The notes under the pieces were generated by a model, which did not search any database, had not been told where the DNA came from, and worked only from the letters and a program-made list of their open reading frames with translations. This document shows positions 30,807 to 37,929 of a stretch of DNA of 41,711 nucleotides, piece after piece. Source of the stretch: a candidate division WWE3 bacterium RIFOXYB1_FULL_43_24. GTDB taxonomy: Bacteria > Patescibacteriota > WWE3 > UBA101185 > UBA10185. The stretch covers positions 1 to 41,711 of the forward strand of contig MEVX01000012.1 of NCBI GenBank assembly GCA_001773135.1, read 5' to 3'. Both the position numbers and the translations under genes were made by a program. Positions within the stretch are counted from its first letter, which is position 1, and each line of letters opens with the position of its first letter.

Positions 30807-31718
30807 TTAAGTTTTATCCTCTGAAATTAATTGACTATATGCGGCCTTAAATACTTGCCAGCAAATATGGGCCGTATTTTCATCGGGGTTAAATGCTTGT
30901 GCAACCTGTTCATGTGGATGAATAAAATTTCTAAAATCTCTTAGAGCATGACTAAATTTCTTCACGTCTAGCTTAAGACGCTTCGTTGAATATGAAACAT
31001 CAATCAAATCTGATAATGTCCAATCATATATCTTTTTAATATATCCGTTTTTATCTTTGGGCGCAGAGTTGTTAGTCATGAATTCTTTTTGGTTTTTTAA
31101 AGCTACTCCAAGCAATATACCTTCCAGCGTACTCCCTAACTGAAAGATAAGACTTAAATTAAGGTCACTTTCTAAGCAACGTCGCGCTTCATTAACTCTA
31201 TCTGTAAGTACCTGTGTAATAACAGAATCTAGATTTAATTTATTAATATCAATCTCATCGCTATAATCCTTTTTTAAAAACTGATTAATTTCATTATCTG
31301 AAGATGCGTTATTTGAAAGTTTATCTCCATCTATATTAATTGATTGAATTCGTTTAAGAGTAGGGGTTGCTCCAATATACTCAATTTTCATTGCTTCCAT
31401 GCCAAGTAACTCATTCATTGCTTTGTACGCCATGGCTAGAAGTTTTTGATCGCCTTTGTATTCTTTCGGGTCAACTAACCTTAGTAGCACCTTTTCGAAT
31501 TCAGTAGGTATTAGTCTGTTTAAAGTTTCTAATACCCACCATTTACGGGTAGATCCGTCATGTGCAACGTTAATTCCTATATTTTGAAAAAATCTAGTTA
31601 GATATGATGAAGATCTGTAAACTGGGTAACGTTCCTTTATATCTCCGCAAATGAAATCAGCTATTGTTTCTACAACGGCAGGGTCAGGTAATTGTCCAAA
31701 GTGTAAACTATTGTCCAC
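30807..31718 (-). CDS. HEPN-domain abortive-infection-like protein
   Basis: 303 residues. The N-terminal 90 residues (ETIADFICGDIKERYPVYRSSSYLTRFFQNIGI ... STRKWWVLETLN) look like an AbiJ-type N-terminal domain. The C-terminal helical domain ends with LRDFRNFIHPHEQ: R260-X6-H267, the HEPN RX4-6H active-site pattern in the common RNFIHP form. GTG start, 6 nt after a TATAAT box. First gene of the HEPN-DUF4145-HNH operon. RNase activity and defence function are inferred. Confidence 0.65.
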   Translation of the reverse strand: MDNSLHFGQLPDPAVVETIADFICGDIKERYPVYRSSSYLTRFFQNIGINVAHDGSTRKWWVLETLNRLIPTEFEKVLLRLVDPKEYKGDQKLLAMAYKAMNELLGMEAMKIEYIGATPTLKRIQSINIDGDKLSNNASSDNEINQFLKKDYSDEIDINKLNLDSVITQVLTDRVNEARRCLESDLNLSLIFQLGSTLEGILLGVALKNQKEFMTNNSAPKDKNGYIKKIYDWTLSDLIDVSYSTKRLKLDVKKFSHALRDFRNFIHPHEQVAQAFNPDENTAHICWQVFKAAYSQLISEDKT

Positions 31719-31724
31719 ATAAGA

Positions 31725-31730
31725 ATTATA
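31725..31730 (-). promoter_or_regulatory. -10 box of the HEPN-DUF4145-HNH operon
   Basis: Minus strand TATAAT exactly 6 nt before GTG 31718. An ATG two bases closer would be out of frame, so spacing correctly predicts the GTG. Confidence 0.7.
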
Positions 31731-31815
31731 ACACTCGATGGTTGCAACCGCGGCCTTTAATATTTAGACTTCGCTTATACTCAACAATATCTACAAGTTG
31801 ACTATTTCTACATAA

Positions 31816-32012
31816 AATGCTACCCACCTATACGCTAATAATGGTTTGGGATATAACTTTTCTAAGGCTTATTCTTTACTCTACAAGGCGGTTGAGATTA
31901 CTAATAGTTCGGAAATCAAAAATATTAAGGAATTTCGGGATTATATTTCCGAACCTGACGAATTAGTTGCTAGTAAAATGAAAACTGACTCTTTTCGAGC
32001 CATTCGTTCCTC
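31816..32012 (+). pseudogene. possible gene remnant running into tRNA-Gln
   Basis: An open frame from after the TAA at 31813-31815 encodes a plausible helical stretch (SKAYSLLYKAVEITNSSEIKNIKEFRDYI) and then runs into the antisense of the tRNA. No start codon with signals is seen. It may be the 3' piece of a gene broken by an island insertion, or chance. The rest of 31731-32012 shows nothing I can name except a weak hairpin (GGCTC/GAGTC) after the tRNA that may terminate it. Confidence 0.3.
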
Positions 32013-32013
32013 T

Positions 32014-32087
32014 TGGCTGGGGGACAGGGATTCGAACCCCAATTTTTGCATCCAGAGTGCAAAGTCCTACCATTAGACGATCCCCCA
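32014..32087 (-). tRNA. tRNA-Gln (CTG)
   Basis: 74 nt with encoded CCA. Acceptor TGGGGGA/TCCCCCA, D-arm TCGTCTAATGGTAGGAC, anticodon stem TTGCA/TGCAA with loop CTCTGGA (anticodon CTG), T-arm GGGGTTCGAATCCC, discriminator G. Its 3' 22 nt are copied at 28305 and 26907. Confidence 0.95.
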
Positions 32088-32119
32088 ATAGAGCGGTTAT
32101 TGCCTGAAACCGCAGTGTG

Positions 32120-32128
32120 ATTTTACCA
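32120..32128 (-). promoter_or_regulatory. extended -10 promoter of tRNA-Gln
   Basis: Minus strand TGGTAAAAT, identical to the rnpB box; predicted leader about 26 nt. Confidence 0.6.
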
Positions 32129-32222
32129 CTCAAATAGCCATTATTGAAACATAAGCCCGTCAGGGCGCTACCTCTGGCTAACCTAATAATACCCAAACCG
32201 TCCCCTCCCAGAAATCTCTCCG

Positions 32223-32251
32223 TTGTCGTATTGACCGCAATGAGATAAAAT
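32223..32251 (+). promoter_or_regulatory. promoter of the NYN gene, leaderless type
   Basis: TTGTCG, 17 bp, TAAAAT, then 6 nt to ATG 32258. Confidence 0.6.
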
Positions 32252-32257
32252 CAACCC

Positions 32258-32827
32258 ATGATAAGCACGCAGCATAAGGAACAAAGAGTAGCGGTATTCG
32301 TAGATGTCCAGAATATGTACTATTCAGCCAAGAATTTGTACGGAGCAAAAGTCGATTTTAGCAAAGTTTTAAGTGTAGGCGTAGGACCCAGGCGTTTAGT
32401 TAGAGCTTTTACCTATGTCATTAGAGCTGATGTTGGTGCCGAACGCGAATTTTTCGAAGCTCTCCATAAGATCGGTTACGAAGTAAGAGAAAAAGAACTC
32501 CAGATATTTTTCGGAGGCTCTAAAAAGGGCGATTGGGACGTCGGACTCTGTATGGACGCCGTCAGATTAATTCCTAAAATAGACGCGATGGTTTTGGTTT
32601 CAGGTGACGGAGATTACACTGACCTTTTGGAATACGCGAGAAGCCAGGGTGTCCGTACCGAAGTGATTGCATTTAGCAAGACAGGATCGAGCAGACTGTT
32701 CGGGACTGCCGATCAAACTACGGATATGTGTGAGGCTCCCGAGAAATTTTTAATCGGAAAATCCAAGTTCACTCTGTTGAATGGATTTAACTCACCTGCA
32801 AATGCCAACACTCCTGCAAAAAATTAA
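32258..32827 (+). CDS. NYN domain protein (LabA/DUF88 family)
   Basis: 189 residues of PIN-like nuclease fold. VAVFVDVQNMYYSAK (D16, N19), KGDWDVGLCMDAVRL and DAMVLVSGDGDYTDLLEYARSQGVRTEVI carry the conserved acidic residues of NYN ribonucleases. Likely a cytoplasmic RNA-processing or decay enzyme. It overlaps the VanW gene by up to 47 nt. Confidence 0.9.
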   Translation: MISTQHKEQRVAVFVDVQNMYYSAKNLYGAKVDFSKVLSVGVGPRRLVRAFTYVIRADVGAEREFFEALHKIGYEVREKELQIFFGGSKKGDWDVGLCMDAVRLIPKIDAMVLVSGDGDYTDLLEYARSQGVRTEVIAFSKTGSSRLFGTADQTTDMCEAPEKFLIGKSKFTLLNGFNSPANANTPAKN

Positions 32828-34559
32828 AAATCTGGCGTTTTCACCGGTATCCAGGAAAATCCTTTTCTTTGTGTATTTTCTGTTGCTTTTGGCGACCCTT
32901 TACCATGTTTATTACGCAAAAAGAATTGTTCCGGGTGTAACAGTTGGAAACGTGTCTTTAGGCGGGAAAAATTTAGATCAAGCCCGCAGTACGTTAGAAG
33001 CCCACGAAAAAACTTTGGATAAAAAAGTAACGTTAAAGTTCGATGGAAAGGAGTACGCAGTTAAGGCTGAGGACATCGATCTTACTTATGATTGGGAGGG
33101 TACTGCTTTACGCGCGTTTGAAATAGGACGAACGGGGGATGTTCTACGTGACACAAAAGATAAAATAGCGGGATTAGTTAAAAACTTAAGCATCCCCGCT
33201 TTCCACGATCACAGCGATGAGAAATTAAGCAGTGTTCTTTCCGAGGCGAAGAGTTTATTTAATATTGTTGCCCAAAACGCCGGTGTAAAAATGGAAAAAG
33301 GAAAGTTGGTTGTGACTCCGGAAAGTGAGGGTAAAAAGGTTTTGGACGATGCGTTACATTCCACTGTGGTAAAAGCTTTTGATAATTTAAGTTTTGGTGA
33401 CAAAGAACTTCCCGGAAAGAAAATAGTACCGAAAATTACCGCTGTTGAAGTCACCGCCCTTCTGCCTCAGGCCGAAAAAATTATAAACAACGAAATTACC
33501 GTGAAAGATGGAACCAGGACATGGAAATTAACATCGGAACAACTTCTGGGATATATGACTTTTCAGCGAGACAAAGAAAGAAATCACGTCGAAATTGATT
33601 TGTCGGGGCCGCGGCTAGAAGCTTTTGCCGAAGAATTAGAACATGAGGTTAACGAGCTTCCCCGTGGCCAGGTTACGGGCATGGATGGTAAAAAAGTGAC
33701 CGGATTTAAGTTAAGCAAAGAGGGAAGCGAGTTAGATAAAGACAAATTTATTATTGCCTTCCGCGATGCTTATTTTAATTCGAAAAACAGCTTAGAGATC
33801 CCTAAACTTGCTGTTTCCGGGCCTCTAGACAAAGATACGTATGGAATCCTTGAATTATTAGGGGAAGGAAAGTCAACTTACAAAGGTTCTGCGTCAGGTC
33901 GTATACACAATTTAACTTTGGCAGCTGAAAGAGCGAGCGGAGTCTTGGTAGCTCCCGGAGCAACGTACTCTTTGAACAATTCTGTAGGCGAAATTGATTC
34001 AAAAACAGGATACGACATTGCTTACATTATCAAAGACGGAAGAACTGTTTTAGGTTCGGGCGGGGGAGTTTGCCAAACTTCTACCACTTTGTTCAGAGCG
34101 GTTTTAAATTCAGGATTACCTATTGTGATGCGGTACCCACATGCGTATCGCGTTAGTTACTACGAGCAGGATCAGCCGGTCGGATTCGACGCGGCAATAT
34201 ACCAACCTTCGTGGGATCTCAGATTTAAAAATGACACCGAGAATTACATTCTGGTGCAGGCGGAAGCTGATGTAGAGAATTACGCATTGAAGTTTCAAAT
34301 ATTCGGTACACCCGACGGCAGGAAAGTGGCAATAACAGAGCCGGTAGTAACCAACCAAAGTCCTCCTCCTCCGGCTTTATACCAGGATGATCCAACGCTA
34401 GCTAAGGGTGTTACAAAACAAGTTGATTTTCCCGCGTGGGGGGCGAAGGTGACCTATTCCAGAACTGTAACCAGGGGAGAAGAAGAGTTGTTCGTGGATA
34501 AATTCGAGAGTAGGTACCAGCCTTGGCGTGCGGTGTACCTGGTGGGAACGAAAGAATAA
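32781..34559 (+). CDS. VanW family protein with peptidoglycan-binding-4 repeats
   Basis: Up to 592 residues; an internal ATG at 32802 is an equally good start. Membrane helix (about 25-45 from 32781), then two PG_binding_4-type domains (VTVGNVSLGGKNLDQARSTL ... and the second about 240-350), then the VanW core (SLNNSVGEIDSKTGYDIAYIIKDG, GGGVCQTSTTLFRAVLNSGLPIVMRYPHAYRVSYY) and a short G5-like C-terminus. The family is cell-wall-associated, with function unproven; CQTSTT contains a conserved cysteine. Confidence 0.9.
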   Translation: MDLTHLQMPTLLQKIKNLAFSPVSRKILFFVYFLLLLATLYHVYYAKRIVPGVTVGNVSLGGKNLDQARSTLEAHEKTLDKKVTLKFDGKEYAVKAEDIDLTYDWEGTALRAFEIGRTGDVLRDTKDKIAGLVKNLSIPAFHDHSDEKLSSVLSEAKSLFNIVAQNAGVKMEKGKLVVTPESEGKKVLDDALHSTVVKAFDNLSFGDKELPGKKIVPKITAVEVTALLPQAEKIINNEITVKDGTRTWKLTSEQLLGYMTFQRDKERNHVEIDLSGPRLEAFAEELEHEVNELPRGQVTGMDGKKVTGFKLSKEGSELDKDKFIIAFRDAYFNSKNSLEIPKLAVSGPLDKDTYGILELLGEGKSTYKGSASGRIHNLTLAAERASGVLVAPGATYSLNNSVGEIDSKTGYDIAYIIKDGRTVLGSGGGVCQTSTTLFRAVLNSGLPIVMRYPHAYRVSYYEQDQPVGFDAAIYQPSWDLRFKNDTENYILVQAEADVENYALKFQIFGTPDGRKVAITEPVVTNQSPPPPALYQDDPTLAKGVTKQVDFPAWGAKVTYSRTVTRGEEELFVDKFESRYQPWRAVYLVGTKE

Positions 34560-34560
34560 T

Positions 34561-34977
34561 TTAACGCCGTGCCATTTTCAAACTAACAATCGTATATTCA
34601 TCATCGGGCTGCCTTGTTACTGTTATGGTGGCTATTAGATCTTGGTCGTTGTAAGTTGTAACGTAAATTCCATTTTCTCTTTTATCTGATTCCGGCGTCC
34701 AATTTTTATCACTAAAAACATTTTGGTAAAACGTCATGACTTCTTCGGGAGATTTTTTTGTTTGAAAAGTTGTCTGGTGAGAATCAAGAGTTCTGCTTGA
34801 GCATATTTTTTCCGAGCTTATGGGCATGGGAAGTTCTGCTTCTTGTGAAACTTGCGCACCTTTTACATCGCCGTTTTGAATTTTGGGATTATATTGCGTG
34901 AAACTAGCGTAACTCCCGGCAAAGGCAAGTATTAGAACTAAAAGTATTGGTATCAACTTTTTAAAATCTCCGGGCAT
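34561..34977 (-). CDS. membrane-anchored hypothetical protein
   Basis: 138 residues: N-terminal anchor (about 9-27) and an extracytoplasmic alpha+beta domain (SHQTTFQTKKSPEEVMTFYQNVFSDKNWTPES...) resembling the generic FYxxxLxxxGW repeats of small exported lipoprotein-like domains. Convergent with the VanW gene (1 nt apart). -10 TATAAT 11 nt upstream. Confidence 0.65.
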   Translation of the reverse strand: MPGDFKKLIPILLVLILAFAGSYASFTQYNPKIQNGDVKGAQVSQEAELPMPISSEKICSSRTLDSHQTTFQTKKSPEEVMTFYQNVFSDKNWTPESDKRENGIYVTTYNDQDLIATITVTRQPDDEYTIVSLKMARR

Positions 34978-34988
34978 TTTGTAAACTT

Positions 34989-34994
34989 ATTATA
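34989..34994 (-). promoter_or_regulatory. -10 box of the 34561 gene
   Basis: Minus strand TATAAT, 11 nt before the ATG, the same spacing as at mltG and the 1970 gene. Confidence 0.55.
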
Positions 34995-35046
34995 CACGAT
35001 TACAAATGACAATTTGCGCAAGGTGTTAGTCAAAAAGCGGATTTGT

Positions 35047-35055
35047 TGGTAGAAT
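35047..35055 (+). promoter_or_regulatory. extended -10 promoter of tRNA-Glu
   Basis: TGGTAGAAT, leader about 32 nt. One base different from the tRNA-Gln and rnpB boxes. Confidence 0.55.
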
Positions 35056-35093
35056 TTGTGGGATTTATGCCGGGCGTTGCCTAAAGGATGCTT

Positions 35094-35168
35094 GGCCCCA
35101 TCGTCTAACGGCTAGGACGGCGGATTCTCATTCCGTAAATCGGGGTTCGATTCCCCGTGGGGTCACCA
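35094..35168 (+). tRNA. tRNA-Glu (CTC)
   Basis: 75 nt with encoded CCA. Acceptor GGCCCCA/TGGGGTC (one G-T pair), D-arm TCGTCTAACGGCTAGGAC, anticodon stem GCGGA/TCCGT with loop TTCTCAT (anticodon CTC), T-arm GGGGTTCGATTCCCC. Its last 19 nt recur at 35299-35317. Confidence 0.92.
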
Positions 35169-35317
35169 TGAACAGGTTCTTCACCGAGTATACGAGGTGG
35201 AGGTTCTGTTTATGTGATTCTCGCAAGGGAGCGGACTAACTTTAGTTATGTTCGACCATTGCGTAATGAAATGAAGCAATCGCTTTGATGGAGTCAAAAT
35301 TCCCCGTGGGGTCACCA
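35169..35317 (+). repeat. structured element and tRNA-Glu 3'-end copy
   Basis: After the tRNA comes a hairpin (AACAG...CTGTT, 35171-35210), then a segment starting GATTCTCGCAAGGGAGCG (35216) with internal hairpins (AACT/AGTT and ATTGC/GCAAT), ending GGAGTC, then the exact 19-nt copy of the tRNA 3' end (35299-35317). The GATTC/GAGTC closure and order mirror the Pro and Gln elements, although the interior sequence differs. No coding content. Unit length 149 bp. Confidence 0.7.
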
Positions 35318-35318
35318 G

Positions 35319-35353
35319 AAAAGCGGGTATCACTTTGTGGTAGCCACTTTTTT
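35319..35353 (+). terminator. terminator after the tRNA-Glu element
   Basis: AAAAG...CAC/GTG...CTTTT stem with internal mismatches and a TTTTTT tail. Confidence 0.6.
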
Positions 35354-35380
35354 ATGTTCGGTTAGTTTTTTATTCATACC

Positions 35381-35914
35381 TCATTCATTATCCGGAACAA
35401 GATCCGATATTCCCAGAAGTTTTTTCTGCTCTTCTTCCCGTTCATACTGTTCCCTCTCTAATTTTGCCGTCCAGCTCTCTTTAGGTGTACGTTTGATTCT
35501 AGTTTTCTTTGGTGTTACCTCCGGTTCTACTTTCGGTGTCCCGTGAAGAATTAAATCCAAAACTTCAGCAGGGTATTTTTCTTTGGCTGCAAGATACTGC
35601 TCGTATGTTGCAAGCATGGCGTCTTCCGTTTTTATTTTATCCGGAGGATGCGCCATGATAGTCGTGTCTTCCAGCCATTTTTTAGTAGCCCTCGTTGCTA
35701 CATCCATATGGCTAAACGGTTCTTCGTTTGACTCATCTTCGAGCTCTTTCTCAGCCTGCAAAACGTATTTTGCTCTTACATTGTTAATTCTTGGAAGTGG
35801 CTCTGTTGGCGCTGCCTCTGGAGCTACATCTGCAATAGAAGCTATCTCCTCTTTAGGTGTGGTGTCTTCCGGTTCTTCCGGAAACGCATCTAATTGTGTC
35901 CAATTTTCGTTCAC
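35381..35914 (-). CDS. acidic/basic low-complexity hypothetical protein
   Basis: 177 residues from GTG 35914, which overlaps the upstream stop as GTGA. The ORF-track start (36013) lies 100 nt inside the upstream gene and is rejected. Acidic Pro/Glu-rich N-terminal half, helical middle (MLATYEQYLAAKEKYPAEVLDLIL), basic then charged C-terminus (KKTRIKRTPKESWTAKLEREQYEREEEQKKLL). No family recognised; soluble, coupled to the DUF4349 gene. Confidence 0.6.
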   Translation of the reverse strand: MNENWTQLDAFPEEPEDTTPKEEIASIADVAPEAAPTEPLPRINNVRAKYVLQAEKELEDESNEEPFSHMDVATRATKKWLEDTTIMAHPPDKIKTEDAMLATYEQYLAAKEKYPAEVLDLILHGTPKVEPEVTPKKTRIKRTPKESWTAKLEREQYEREEEQKKLLGISDLVPDNE

Positions 35915-36831
35915 AGAGTTTGAGTTGGTTTCGATCGTTTGCGCATTATCTTTTTGATAATTTTGAATACTACGACCGCCCCTAAAATTATCGGCAAGTA
36001 CACAGCAAACCAAATTGCGAATGAACCGATGTCCTGGAGTGTTCCTAACATAGACCTAACCGCCTGTTTGAATATAACTTCAGGTCTCCACGGTTGCGCG
36101 GGGGTGTAAGGCAGACCAAGTTCGTCAGTTGAAATATAGATAGTAAGTTTACTGGTCTTGGTCGTCCCATCCATATACTGTAACTTTCCCTTATAGGAAT
36201 CTATTTGGTTTTGTATCTGATCTAAGGCTTGTTGAACGGATAGCATTTCGTTTACTGTGGTAGCTTTGTCCAGTATCGCGAGCATTCTAGTTCTTTGAGC
36301 TTCGAGATCGCCCAAGCGTCTTTCAATATCTACGTATTGATCCGTAATATCGCGCCCGTCTACGTTCTCAGAAACGACTTTGATCGCAACACTTCTGAGA
36401 TATTTTGACATTTCCTCGATCTTTTCAGACGGAACTCTAATTTGAAGGACGGCATTTTCTCCGTACTCTGTTCTACTGATGTTAGTGTTTACCATATACC
36501 CGCCCATAAGAAGGGTCTTCTCTTTTATCATTTCTACAGTTGGTGTTACGTCTTTCACCAACAAAGAAAAGTTCGATTCAACGACAACTTTTCTATCCGT
36601 AATGTCGGGTTGGGGAGCTGCCTCGCGGCCGTATTTATAGGCACCATTACTTAATCCCATCATTGGCGCGGTACCGTATGAATCAACTGCGTAACTTTCT
36701 TCAGTAGACATTCTCGTACTTCCACTTAACAAGGTTCTGGGAATTGAATTTAACACCCACCAACCTGCAACAATCAGAAGCAGGGTAAGCAATTTGTTTC
36801 TTTTTATCCAGTCAATAATTTTATTTATCAT
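35911..36831 (-). CDS. DUF4349 membrane protein
   Basis: 306 residues: N-terminal helix (about 13-30), extracytoplasmic DUF4349 domain (RKVVVESNFSLLVKDVTPTVEMIKEKT, GGYMVNTNISRTE, LQIRVPSEKIEEM, GRDITDQYVDIERRLGDLEAQRTRMLAILDKA), a coiled coil, then a C-terminal membrane helix (about 270-293). Function unknown; the architecture with two anchors around a coiled coil recalls envelope stress or mechanosensing proteins. GAATAT lies 6 nt before the ATG. Confidence 0.88.
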   Translation of the reverse strand: MINKIIDWIKRNKLLTLLLIVAGWWVLNSIPRTLLSGSTRMSTEESYAVDSYGTAPMMGLSNGAYKYGREAAPQPDITDRKVVVESNFSLLVKDVTPTVEMIKEKTLLMGGYMVNTNISRTEYGENAVLQIRVPSEKIEEMSKYLRSVAIKVVSENVDGRDITDQYVDIERRLGDLEAQRTRMLAILDKATTVNEMLSVQQALDQIQNQIDSYKGKLQYMDGTTKTSKLTIYISTDELGLPYTPAQPWRPEVIFKQAVRSMLGTLQDIGSFAIWFAVYLPIILGAVVVFKIIKKIMRKRSKPTQTL

Positions 36832-36872
36832 GGATTAATATTCGTACGTTGGGGATTTTGTGTCAAGGAAGC

Positions 36873-37166
36873 TCAAAGCCACTTTTTCTTGGGAAAATCT
36901 TTTACCTTTTCGACGGGTTTGGATTTTATTTTTTTAATAATTTTTTTCTCAGGTTTTTTGGTCAGGTGCTCTATTTCTTTTAATGTAGCGAAAATTCTAG
37001 CTGTAATGAGCTGCTCCTGTGAGACCCAATAATCATACGCAAAATTTTCCCTGAGATCTTTGTTTTCTTCGGCCGCTAAACCTTTTTCAAAAGTGGCTCC
37101 CTCGAGTTTTTTGCGTTGTTCTGATAGGCGCTCTCTCAGCCGTTCGACTTTTTCTTCAACGTTCAT
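36873..37166 (-). CDS. Gre-like coiled-coil-only protein
   Basis: 97 residues. LSEQRKKLEGATFEKGLAAEENKDLRENFAYDYWVSQEQLITARI aligns with the GreA/GreB N-terminal antiparallel coiled coil (typical ARELGDLSENAEYHAAKEEQ). The two tip acids are retained as D37 and E40 (KDLRENFAY). The FKBP-like C-terminal domain that docks on RNA polymerase is absent and is replaced by a Lys-rich tail (KKPEKKIIKKIKSKPVEK). It could be a stripped-down secondary-channel factor. TAAAAT is 7 nt before the ATG. Confidence 0.65.
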   Translation of the reverse strand: MNVEEKVERLRERLSEQRKKLEGATFEKGLAAEENKDLRENFAYDYWVSQEQLITARIFATLKEIEHLTKKPEKKIIKKIKSKPVEKVKDFPKKKWL

Positions 37167-37203
37167 AAAGGGAATTTTATCATGTAGTAAGCGGGCGGAA
37201 AGA

Positions 37204-37929
37204 TTAAATTAGTTTAAAACTGTGCAGGACGATTCCTACCGCAATGCTTAGGTTCAATGAGTCTACATCTTTAGAAAAGTTTATTTTTACGTTTTCACCA
37301 AGCGCCAGTTCTTTTGCCGAAAAACCTGAGGATTCGCTTCCGAAAACGAAAGAGCTTTTTTCAGGAGAGTTTAGTTTTTTTTGCGTAAGTTCCTCTAACG
37401 TGATGTTGCCTTTGGGGGTGAGTAAGAACAGCTCCCTTCCAAATTTCGTGGTGTAATCTGTCAGTTTATCGAAGTATTCAAAATTAACGGTAAACACACT
37501 TCCCATAGATGCCCTTATAACTTTTGGATCAAAAATATCTACGGCGGGACGGATGAGCGCTAGATTTTTGTATCCAAATGCGTGCAAAGTCCTTATTATT
37601 GTACCCAAATTACCCATATTTTCAGGATTTACCAGGACAACGTGGGGTTTGTCAGTTAACAACGGGGCTGAGTATTTTGAGAAACGAGCTCCTGCATAAA
37701 CATTTTCTTTTCCGGAAAGTCTCATCAAAACCTTTTGTCCCTCCTCGACCCTTACGTTGTGTTTGTTAGCAAGTTTGGTAATTTCTTTGACTCCGGAATT
37801 GTTTTGTCCTTTTGGGTTTATGAAAACCTCGATAATACTTTCGGGCTTGTACTTAAACAGTTCGATAGTAGGATAAACGCCCAGGCAATAAGAATTCGAT
37901 TGGTTTTTATCGTAATTTCTTAATTTCAC
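37204..37929 (-). CDS. SpoU/TrmH-family RNA 2'-O-methyltransferase
   Basis: 241 residues: N-terminal substrate-binding part, then the SPOUT knot with motif 1 LVNPENMGNLGTIIRT, motif 2 FVFGSESSGFS and motif 3 DSLNLSIAVGIVLHSF. Targets a ribose in rRNA or tRNA; which one is not clear. GTG start overlapping the upstream stop (GTGA). Confidence 0.92.
   Translation of the reverse strand: MKLRNYDKNQSNSYCLGVYPTIELFKYKPESIIEVFINPKGQNNSGVKEITKLANKHNVRVEEGQKVLMRLSGKENVYAGARFSKYSAPLLTDKPHVVLVNPENMGNLGTIIRTLHAFGYKNLALIRPAVDIFDPKVIRASMGSVFTVNFEYFDKLTDYTTKFGRELFLLTPKGNITLEELTQKKLNSPEKSSFVFGSESSGFSAKELALGENVKINFSKDVDSLNLSIAVGIVLHSFKLI

Larger units (their letters stand above)
26907..32034 (-). mobile_element. 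tRNA-Gln-associated genomic island (two tandem units)
   Basis: The intact tRNA-Gln ends at 32014. Exact 22-nt copies of its 3' end (T-loop through CCA plus one base) occur at 28305-28326 and 26907-26928 in the same orientation. They delimit a 3.7-kb and a 1.4-kb unit. Cargo is accessory: HEPN, HNH, DUF4145, small membrane proteins and a hydrolase-nucleotidyltransferase fusion. No integrase or transposase gene is visible, so mobilisation would have to be in trans. Confidence 0.65.
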
